Of a DNA stretch of 64,000 nucleotides, positions 54,482 through 61,978 are shown piece after piece. Where the stretch lies: assembly GCF_902459485.1 (NCBI RefSeq), contig NZ_LR699119.1:2046001-2110000 (forward strand). Reading direction: 5' to 3'. The stretch is from Aquicella siphonis. Lineage in GTDB: Bacteria > Pseudomonadota > Gammaproteobacteria > DSM-16500. Every line of letters starts with the position of its first letter. Position 1 is the first letter of the stretch. The notes beneath the pieces are model-generated. The model worked only from the letters and a program-made list of their open reading frames with translations. It did not search any database and had not been told where the DNA came from. Both the position numbers and the translations under genes were made by a program.

Positions 54482-56203
54482 ATGCCATTGCATAACAGGG
54501 AAATTGCGGACACTTTCATCAAACTGGCCAATCTCCTGGAAATAGAAGGAGCCAATCCGTTTCGTGTGCGGGCATACCGCAATGCCGCTCGCGTCATCAG
54601 CAGCCTGGCGCCCCGTGTTTCCGACCTGGTGGCACAAGACAAGGATTTAAGCGAACTTCCCGGAATCGGCGACGACCTGGCTGATAAAATCAGGACTCTC
54701 ATCAAGACCGGCGAGCTCCCTCTGCTAAAGCAGGTCGAAGCCCGCACACCCCCTATCCTGCACGAGCTGATGAAGATTGAAGGCCTGGGCCCCAAGCGGG
54801 TCAAAATTCTTTATCAGAAACTTGGCATCCGGCATGTCAAAGATCTGCAAACCGCAATAAAACAAGGACGCTTGAAAAAATTGAGCGGCTTTGGTGAAAA
54901 AACCGAACAAAAAATCCTGAGCGGCATCCAGCACCTGAATCAATACACAAAACGCATGAAGCTGGCTGATGCCGCGCCTGTCGTTGATTCACTGCTGCGA
55001 TACATGAGGAACATTGACGGCGTCGAACAGGTTGAATGCGCCGGCAGTTATCGCCGAAAAAAAGAAACAGTCGGCGATCTCGATATTCTGGCGGCAGCAA
55101 AAGACAGTGAAAAAATCATTAACGCTTTCATCAAGTTTGATGAAATCGCGGCAGTCATCACACAAGGCACCACCCGCGCATCCGCTCATCTGCATTCCGG
55201 CTTTCAAGTTGATTTGCGCGTTGTCTCAGAAAAGAGCTACGGAGCAGCGCTCTTATACTTTACAGGATCAAAAGAACATAATATTGCAATACGTAAAATT
55301 GCCGTGCAAAAAAAATTGAAACTCAACGAATACGGAATCTATCGCGGCGAACGGCAAATCGGCGGACGAACGGAAGAAGAACTCTATAAACAACTGGGAC
55401 TGGCATATATTGAACCGGAATTACGGGAAGACCGGGGTGAAATAATCGCATCTCGCAAACATCGCCTGCCAAAACTGATCTCCCTGAAGGATATTCGTGG
55501 TGACTTGCACTGCCACACACATGCGACTGATGGCAGCGCCAGCCTGGAACAGATGGCCAAAGCCGCCGAACAGCTGGGGTATGAATATCTTGCTATCACA
55601 GACCATTCACAACATTTGACGGTTGCTCATGGCCTGGATAAAAAAGCCTTGATTGCGCAAATCAAAAAAATCGACAGATTGAATGCCAAATTGCAAAATC
55701 TTGTTGTCTTGAAATCCATGGAAGTTGATATTCTGGAAGATGGCTCTCTGGATATGCCCAGAGATATCCTTAATGAACTGGATCTGACAGTCTGCTCAAT
55801 CCATTCAAAATTCTCCCTGCCTCAAAAAAAACAAACGGAACGCATACTGAAGGCCATGGATAATGTCTGCTTCAACATATTGGCTCATCCTACAGGGCGT
55901 TTAATTAATCATCGCGAACCTTATTCCATAGACATGGAGCGCATTCTTCATGGAGCGAAGGAACGAGGCTGTATTCTTGAGCTGAATGCGCAGCCAGACC
56001 GCCTGGATCTCAATGACATTCATTGCAAAATGGCCAAAGATATAGGCGCTCCTATTGTAATATCCACAGATGCTCACAGCCCTTCTCAATTTTCATACAT
56101 GTGTTACGGCATTAACCAGGCACGGCGGGGATGGCTTGAAAAAGAGAATGTCATTAACACACGGCCATTGAAAGATTTAAAAAAATTACTCAATCGCAAA
56201 TAA
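54482..56203 (+). CDS. polX: DNA polymerase/3'-5' exonuclease PolX
   Basis: A 573-residue family-X repair polymerase. The N-terminal 8-kDa-like and HhH region (ELPGIGDDLADKI, KIEGLGPKRVKIL) is followed by the nucleotidyltransferase core with GSYRRKKETVGDLDIL (catalytic Asp pair). From about residue 335 the PHP domain follows with DLHCHTHATDG, ITDHSQH and the late STDAHS. PolX proteins fill short gaps and have 3'-5' exonuclease and AP-endonuclease activity. Confidence 0.95.
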   Translation: MPLHNREIADTFIKLANLLEIEGANPFRVRAYRNAARVISSLAPRVSDLVAQDKDLSELPGIGDDLADKIRTLIKTGELPLLKQVEARTPPILHELMKIEGLGPKRVKILYQKLGIRHVKDLQTAIKQGRLKKLSGFGEKTEQKILSGIQHLNQYTKRMKLADAAPVVDSLLRYMRNIDGVEQVECAGSYRRKKETVGDLDILAAAKDSEKIINAFIKFDEIAAVITQGTTRASAHLHSGFQVDLRVVSEKSYGAALLYFTGSKEHNIAIRKIAVQKKLKLNEYGIYRGERQIGGRTEEELYKQLGLAYIEPELREDRGEIIASRKHRLPKLISLKDIRGDLHCHTHATDGSASLEQMAKAAEQLGYEYLAITDHSQHLTVAHGLDKKALIAQIKKIDRLNAKLQNLVVLKSMEVDILEDGSLDMPRDILNELDLTVCSIHSKFSLPQKKQTERILKAMDNVCFNILAHPTGRLINHREPYSIDMERILHGAKERGCILELNAQPDRLDLNDIHCKMAKDIGAPIVISTDAHSPSQFSYMCYGINQARRGWLEKENVINTRPLKDLKKLLNRK

Positions 56204-56382
56204 AGTGAGCAAGCGCCGGCCGGTTTTTCATTCCCGATATTGATTGTTTTCACGCAAGACTCGCTTTGTCAGGCAAACAAGCACTACAATAGGCGCATCA
56301 AGCCATATTGGTATCATCAGGAAGCAGCATCCATTCCGGAGATATCAGGGTATTTACTCAAAATGAAACCCAGGGTCATGTC

Positions 56383-57315
56383 ATGCTTCACCAGCTTCGT
56401 AAAAAAATTGTTCAAACTTTATGGGAATCCTATCGCACCGCCTCTCCTGACATGCGGCTTATTGACGCCGCATTGAAACCAAAGGGGATAGATCAGCCGC
56501 CGCTGGATCATTTCGCCGTTATTGATTTACCTGGCCCGCACACAGGCATTCCCATTCTGAAAGAAATTTTTGCTGCGACAGGATATGTCTCGCAAGGCCA
56601 GGGCTATTTACCTGACAAACAAAATGACTTTCATTGGCTGGCTGAATCCGGCTGCCAGGAACAGCGCGCACTGGATGTGCTGCCTCAGGTGGTTGTCGCT
56701 GATTTCCGTCTGGATGAAATGCCTGCAGACATCCGGGTCATCATTGAGCAATACTCCAGCCAGGCAGCTCCCGCCCCGCTGGACCAGATTCGGCGCTTGT
56801 CCCGCCAGGCAGCATCGGGCGACCTATCTGCGGTATCTTCCTGCGCCGATCTTGTTCTGAACTATCTGACTGGCAGAAGCTGGACATTTCCGACGATCCG
56901 GGAGTTTCACATGGTACGTGAATTCAACGAACTGCTCGCCTGGGTCCTGGTTTTTGGCCGCCGTCCCAATCACTTTACATTATCAGTCCATTTGATGAGT
57001 GTATTCCCTGATCTGGCTGAATTTCATCGCTTCATTCATGAAGAAGTTTCCCTACCGCTTAATCACGAGGGCGGCGTCATGAAAGGGGGCAGGACTTCCG
57101 GAATTGCCCAAGGCTCAACCACAGGGCTTGCCCGCACCATACGGCTGGCGGATGGGGAGGTATCCATACCTGCCGGGTTTGTGGAATTTGTGTGGCGGTA
57201 TCCAGTCTCTTCTGGTCGGGCTCCCGTCTTATGGGGTGATTATTTCACGGGCTTTATCGCCCAGCATGCTGACAGGGTGATTGAATCACTCTATCTGCTC
57301 CCTGACCACGCTTGA
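56383..57315 (+). CDS. DUF1338 protein (2-oxoadipate dioxygenase/decarboxylase-like)
   Basis: 310 residues of the DUF1338 family, which includes HglS/YdcJ-type Fe(II) enzymes. The metal ligands are probably His in PLDHFAVIDLPG, His in RRPNHFTLSVH and Glu in FVEFVWR, with the conserved GIAQGSTT loop between. HglS turns 2-oxoadipate into 2-hydroxyglutarate in lysine breakdown, but many members are uncharacterised. ATG 56383 (MLHQLRKK) is preferred to 56308 because the family begins there and AGGG precedes it. Confidence 0.85.
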   Translation: MLHQLRKKIVQTLWESYRTASPDMRLIDAALKPKGIDQPPLDHFAVIDLPGPHTGIPILKEIFAATGYVSQGQGYLPDKQNDFHWLAESGCQEQRALDVLPQVVVADFRLDEMPADIRVIIEQYSSQAAPAPLDQIRRLSRQAASGDLSAVSSCADLVLNYLTGRSWTFPTIREFHMVREFNELLAWVLVFGRRPNHFTLSVHLMSVFPDLAEFHRFIHEEVSLPLNHEGGVMKGGRTSGIAQGSTTGLARTIRLADGEVSIPAGFVEFVWRYPVSSGRAPVLWGDYFTGFIAQHADRVIESLYLLPDHA

Positions 57316-57392
57316 TACTGCCTGTTAAATCCCTGTCCAGACTTGCACATGGGAACAGCACACAGGAAAGCGGGGGCAAGCTCAAGATGCGC

Positions 57393-57914
57393 CTAGACAC
57401 CGCCCAGCCAGGCAAGAATTTCCTCACAGACGTCATGTACAGAACGGTTATCTGTTATCACGGTAAAATCAGCGATATTTTCATAATACGGCTCACGCTC
57501 TTCCCAGAGCCTGATCAAAACCTCCTGAGGATTGTCACCTTGCAGCAAAGGACGTTTTTTATCCTTTTTTAAGCGATTCAATTGCGTTTGCAGTGAAACC
57601 TCCATATAAATGACCGTACCACGCCGACGTAAAAACTCTCGCACCTCAGGCGTTTCCACACAACCTCCGCCTGTGGATAACACGATGTTGGAAAGCGAGC
57701 TTAATTCGTCTATGGCTTTCATTTCGCGCTGCCGAAATCCAGACAGCCCTTCCAGATCATAAATCCAGGTTAAACTGACGCCCGTTGATTTTTCAATTTC
57801 CTGGTCAGAATCATAAAAGTCCTTGTTTAAATGCTTGGCCAGATACCGTCCCACGCTGGTCTTTCCAGCGCCCATAGGTCCGATAAGAAAAATATTTGTT
57901 TGTCCGTTTTTCAT
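57393..57914 (-). CDS. aroK: Shikimate kinase
   Basis: A 173-residue P-loop kinase of the aromatic amino-acid pathway, phosphorylating shikimate at the 3-OH. Walker A GPMGAGKTSVG, shikimate-binding DSDQEIEKSTG, GFRQRE, STGGGCV and the lid RPLL. It follows pilQ, as in many gammaproteobacteria, but aroB, the usual next gene, is replaced by the convergent DUF1338 gene. Confidence 0.95.
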   Translation of the reverse strand: MKNGQTNIFLIGPMGAGKTSVGRYLAKHLNKDFYDSDQEIEKSTGVSLTWIYDLEGLSGFRQREMKAIDELSSLSNIVLSTGGGCVETPEVREFLRRRGTVIYMEVSLQTQLNRLKKDKKRPLLQGDNPQEVLIRLWEEREPYYENIADFTVITDNRSVHDVCEEILAWLGGV

Positions 57915-58030
57915 GTCATTTGCAATTGAATATGATAAATGCGGATTTTAACACACCCCCGACCGCTTGGCATTTGCTTGCTAAATTATTTGGAAGTTTC
58001 TCATCTGCCATGGCCAAGGATTGACACAGC

Positions 58031-59287
58031 TCAATAAACCTCTTCGCCAGACAGGATTCTGGGTGTGACAAAAATCAGCAGTTCCCGTTTGCTGTCATGA
58101 TGATTGCGCATTCTGAATAGCCCGCCCAGGATAGGTAAATCGTGAATAAATGGAACGCCTGACTGCAGGTTTTCACGGTTTTCTTCGAAAATGCCGCCCA
58201 GCACGATAGTCTGCCCGCTTTTGACCAGTACACGTGTCATCATCTTGTGGGTATTGATAGTGGGAACGCCTTGCACCTGCTTGCCGCCCGGACGATCCTG
58301 ACTAATCTGCAAATTCAGCAGCACCTGGTTCCCAGGCAGGATTTGCGGTGTCACTTTTAATCCCAATACCGCCTTTTTAAACACAGTCGCCGTTCCTCCT
58401 CCTTCGCTGACTTCCTGATATGGCACTTCCTCACCCGCTTCTATCCAGGCTTCCTGCTGATTCGCGGTGAACAGACTGGGACTGGAAATGAGCTTGGCAT
58501 GTCCGGCGCTCTCCAATGCGGACAAATGCATGTCCAGCAGGGCGCTCTCGACAATAGACGCACCGCCCGGGCGATGACGATCCGGCATTATCCCGCCGCT
58601 CCCGGCAAGATCATAACCGGATTTTTCGGTCACTGCCGGGCTAGCTGAAAATTTCACTCCCAGCTCCCTTTCGAAATCACTGTCAACACTGACAATGCGC
58701 GCCTTGATAGAGACTTGGCGCACAGGCACATCAAAACGATCAATCAACTTCTGCATATTTCTCAGGCGGCTTTCCGCGTCCTGGATACAAATCCGGTTTG
58801 TGCGTGTATCAATCCGCACGCGTCCGCGTCTTGATAAGAGTGATGCATGCTCATCCTGAAGCAATCGTCCTATGTCCTGCGCATTGGCATACTTTATTTG
58901 CCATATACGCAGCGATAAAGGCTCAGCCTCATCCTCTTGCTCTATCCATTTGAATTCATCCTGTCTGCGCCTGATCAAATCCCCGCGCGGCGCGATCAGC
59001 CAAACCCGGCCTATGCGCCACTTCGCAAGATCATGAGATAACAGCAGAGCAGACAAGATATCCTCAGGAGAAACATTCGACAACGCCAATGTCACCATGC
59101 CGGTCACTGCGGGACTGATGATCACATTCATATCAAGCATTCTTGCCATCATCCGTATGGAATCTGCCAGACGCACTTGCCGCAAGTTGATTGTCATGCC
59201 CGGCTTTTTTTGCTGTACGTGCGCAGCCTGAGCAGCTGACACACAGATCATCACAATGATACAACGCATGATAATGTGTAATGACAT
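58031..59287 (-). CDS. pilQ: Short type IV pilus secretin PilQ
   Basis: A 418-residue secretin with signal peptide (about 1-21). N0/STN-like domain (about 27-85, INLRQVRLADSIRMMARMLD), N1 domain (about 120-195), and the secretin barrel from about 205, with the conserved VPYQEVSEGGG, VTPQILPG and terminal RELLIFVTPRIL. Canonical PilQ is about 700 residues with AMIN domains that bind peptidoglycan; these are absent here. Placed last in the pil operon. AAAGGA lies before ATG 59287. Confidence 0.88.
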   Translation of the reverse strand: MSLHIIMRCIIVMICVSAAQAAHVQQKKPGMTINLRQVRLADSIRMMARMLDMNVIISPAVTGMVTLALSNVSPEDILSALLLSHDLAKWRIGRVWLIAPRGDLIRRRQDEFKWIEQEDEAEPLSLRIWQIKYANAQDIGRLLQDEHASLLSRRGRVRIDTRTNRICIQDAESRLRNMQKLIDRFDVPVRQVSIKARIVSVDSDFERELGVKFSASPAVTEKSGYDLAGSGGIMPDRHRPGGASIVESALLDMHLSALESAGHAKLISSPSLFTANQQEAWIEAGEEVPYQEVSEGGGTATVFKKAVLGLKVTPQILPGNQVLLNLQISQDRPGGKQVQGVPTINTHKMMTRVLVKSGQTIVLGGIFEENRENLQSGVPFIHDLPILGGLFRMRNHHDSKRELLIFVTPRILSGEEVY

Positions 59288-59331
59288 GTAGTATTATCCT
59301 TTCATATGGCTATTTCTGACAATAAAACCTG

Positions 59332-60135
59332 TTAGAACATTTTCAGGATGTATCGCCTCCCGTCTGTCAGCTTGAGAATGACATGGTCACGTGAAATCTC
59401 CGTGACTATCCCGCGCTCCTTACCCAATATCACACCCGTCTCAATAACAGACACCTTATCTCCCGGCATGGCCACAATGGCCTGACCCCACCTTCCCCGC
59501 CGCACATAACCTGTCATCCTGATTTGATTCAACGGCACGGCCGCTCCTGCACGCAAATAACTTGTTTCCAGAACATTATTTTCGCTTGCGCTGCAAAAAG
59601 GATCGCGCGCATTTTCCGCGTAAAGTGGCGGTATCAAGCGACTGGCATGGGATATCACCGTACCCAGAGATAAAATATCCAGCACCAGCATTAACCTGCC
59701 ATCCCTCCCGGGCTGGGAGGTAAAATCCTCAATCACAGCCAGAAAATCCAACCCATTGATCTCAGCCAGAAAGGAATACAACGCGCGAAACCCGCCCAGG
59801 ACAGACACATGGGTATGCAGCCTCTCCACTTTTCCGGCCTGATGTAATGTGTTCATTCGGATTTTCTGCAATTGCAATCCGTGTTTGCGCACCAGCATTA
59901 AATACGCATGAATCTGGTTTAACTCACTGGTCAACCTGATTTCAGACAAATCCTTATGCAAAGATCTGCGCGGCTGAAATTCACGCAAGTATGTCCGTTT
60001 TTCAGTCATCTGCTTTTCCCTTGCGCGCAACTCCCGCAACCGGCCAAGACAGGGATGCAAATCCCAGACATAACCCGCGCACAAGATGACAAACGCCATC
60101 CCAGCCGCATACCACCATCGAAATTGATAGTGCAT
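59332..60135 (-). CDS. pilO/pilP: Fused PilO-PilP pilus alignment protein
   Basis: 267 residues that combine two normally separate proteins. Residues 1-165 are PilO-like: one transmembrane helix (about 9-25), coiled coil, then a ferredoxin-like domain ending IEDFTSQPGRDGRLMLVLDI. Residues 185-267 are PilP-like: RDPFCSASEN, PLNQIRMTGYVRRG, MPGDKVSVIETGVILGKERG and VTEISRDHVILKL. The lipoprotein signal of PilP is missing, so the PilP domain is anchored by the PilO helix. It starts 2 bases after the pilN stop. No frameshift is needed to explain the reading frame. Confidence 0.82.
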   Translation of the reverse strand: MHYQFRWWYAAGMAFVILCAGYVWDLHPCLGRLRELRAREKQMTEKRTYLREFQPRRSLHKDLSEIRLTSELNQIHAYLMLVRKHGLQLQKIRMNTLHQAGKVERLHTHVSVLGGFRALYSFLAEINGLDFLAVIEDFTSQPGRDGRLMLVLDILSLGTVISHASRLIPPLYAENARDPFCSASENNVLETSYLRAGAAVPLNQIRMTGYVRRGRWGQAIVAMPGDKVSVIETGVILGKERGIVTEISRDHVILKLTDGRRYILKMF

Positions 60136-60137
60136 CC

Positions 60138-60707
60138 TCAGACACCTTTTTTATAATTCATACCGGTTATATTCATATGCGGACCGAACGCCGGCTTCTC
60201 CGCCTGAAATATAAAACGCATGCGTCCATTTCTCTCCTGTTCCAGCGAATTAATATGTATCTCACTAAATAGTCCTGACATTCGCCAATGAAGAAGGAAA
60301 GCGGTCAGATCAGCAGAAGAATCTGCTTGCCCCTGGAAGCGTGTCACATTATTGACACGTTGAATTTTCATAAAACATATCCCTGCGGGTTCCATCTCGC
60401 CCAGACCGCTGAAAAAAAGTCTGTTAAAACCGCGCTGATCCAGCAGCAAACCTGGAATTGTTACAGCAGCACCGCCACTTTTTATGACATGGGGTACAGG
60501 GAAAAAATCACGCCGGAATTTATTCAATTCATCTTCAATCACAGCAAGCCGAATCCGGGCCCGGTGTTCCTCTCGAGATAAGCAGACATGGATTGCCAGC
60601 AGGCTTGCCAGAGCCAGCAAGCAGGTAATGAATAAAATTCTTTTCAACAGCTTGCGCTGGTATACCCGTTCATATTCTCTCCAGGGCAATAAATTCATGG
60701 TTGCCAT
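60138..60707 (-). CDS. pilN: Type IV pilus inner-membrane protein PilN
   Basis: 189 residues: the short cytoplasmic MNLLPWREYERV peptide that docks into PilM, one transmembrane segment (about 22-44), coiled coil, and periplasmic ferredoxin-like domain. It overlaps the pilM 3' end by 13 bases. Part of the inner-membrane platform linking PilM to PilQ. Confidence 0.9.
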   Translation of the reverse strand: MATMNLLPWREYERVYQRKLLKRILFITCLLALASLLAIHVCLSREEHRARIRLAVIEDELNKFRRDFFPVPHVIKSGGAAVTIPGLLLDQRGFNRLFFSGLGEMEPAGICFMKIQRVNNVTRFQGQADSSADLTAFLLHWRMSGLFSEIHINSLEQERNGRMRFIFQAEKPAFGPHMNITGMNYKKGV

Positions 60708-61636
60708 GGAGGAATCTCCCGCATTGCGCTACCGCACGCGACAAAAAATTCAGTCATATATTCCTGGTCCCATTTTTCATTCAGGCTTGCTCCGGGCAGC
60801 AAACGGCTAAACGGTTTCAAACAGCGAACCTGCGGTTTCCATTTTTCTTGCAGCGCACAAAGCCGGGACTCAAGATGACCGTCAGGGCTGTAGCAGCCCA
60901 ACACACTGATAGATTTTCCAGGAAACGCTGCATGAAACAGATGAATGCGGCTGGATAACTGTGCGAGATTTTCATCTGCTTCAGCTCTTGCCCAGTGTTG
61001 ATGAAACAGGATTTCATCATTCCAGAAAATCAGTAGTGATACAGCTTCCCGGATCACATACACGATAGCATGAGCTTCCCTGTTCAAACCCGGACCATAA
61101 GCCGCCATGTCCAGTACACGTTCAAGGGCATGAATATCGATATCCACAATTTTCAAGTTCAGCCCGGCTGCATTCACAGCATTCATGTATTGCGTGACAT
61201 ATTCCCGGCGCGCCGCGACAAAAAACACATCCGGGTCTCCGGCAGAGGATTCCGGTCCAATTTTAAAATCCACGCATAAGGCATCACGCATGCCGGGAAA
61301 ATCTTTCTGCACCTGGGCGTGTATCTCGGATTCAATGGCGGCTTGCGGCATGCCGCAAGGAAGTGCGACATACTGCATGCGAACCAGACTGACGGGCAAT
61401 GAAACAGCCGCAGCCAAGCCCCTCAGGCCGTAGGTATGCACCAGCTTCGACAAAACTTCGGTAATACAGCTCCAGTCTCGTACTCTGTCATCCGTCATGA
61501 CACCTTCGGGCAAATCAGCTGCGCCAGCCTGTTCCACCAGATAACCGCCGGCAATTTTTTTTAATTGCGCAATCCGGATTGCAGATGATTGAATATCAAT
61601 CCCTATCAACGGAGGAGAAGTGAAAAAATATCGCAT
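60695..61636 (-). CDS. pilM: Type IV pilus actin-like protein PilM
   Basis: 313 residues, actin/FtsA-like ATPase fold: GIDIQSSAIRIAQL at the start, VSLPVSLVRMQYVALP, EIHAQVQKDFPG, and DIDIHALERVLDM. It binds the PilN N-terminal peptide on the cytoplasmic side. Somewhat shorter and more diverged than usual PilM (about 350). GGAG precedes ATG 61636. First gene of pilM-N-OP-Q-aroK. Confidence 0.9.
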   Translation of the reverse strand: MRYFFTSPPLIGIDIQSSAIRIAQLKKIAGGYLVEQAGAADLPEGVMTDDRVRDWSCITEVLSKLVHTYGLRGLAAAVSLPVSLVRMQYVALPCGMPQAAIESEIHAQVQKDFPGMRDALCVDFKIGPESSAGDPDVFFVAARREYVTQYMNAVNAAGLNLKIVDIDIHALERVLDMAAYGPGLNREAHAIVYVIREAVSLLIFWNDEILFHQHWARAEADENLAQLSSRIHLFHAAFPGKSISVLGCYSPDGHLESRLCALQEKWKPQVRCLKPFSRLLPGASLNEKWDQEYMTEFFVACGSAMREIPPWQP

Positions 61637-61978
61637 AAGATATCTCCATCGCTTTAATGCGAGAATTTATTTGGAACCCGCTTCAAAAATATGCTTGCAT
61701 TGACACCGCATGGCGGGAAGTTCTGTGTCTTGTCTGAATGCGGGTTCACAGCAGGTATGGAATACAGCATCGCGCCCTCTCCTCATGGCTTGAAGGACTG
61801 CTGAAATACCTGCAGAATGCGTAAAAGCAAGCCGACTGGAAGGGAAGCCAACCATCGAGAAAAGATCACAATTTTTACAAAAGCTGGTACAATGAGGGGT
61901 CAAGAAAGATTGGTTGCGCAGACAAACAACATGCTAATATACTTTAACCTCTTTGAAATGCAAGATATTTTATAACAT
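61637..61978. other. Divergent promoter region of pilM and mrcA
   Basis: About 340 bases with no supported gene. Possible -10 hexamers for mrcA are TACAAT (61888-61893) and TAATAT (61935-61940), neither with a good -35 at normal distance. A minus-strand open frame here is Cys-rich but has no family or start signal, and I reject it. Confidence 0.4.

Noticed and set aside
61667-61903. 78-codon Cys-rich minus-strand open frame upstream of pilM
   Set aside because: No start signal, no homology, and it sits in the expected divergent promoter region of pilM and mrcA.
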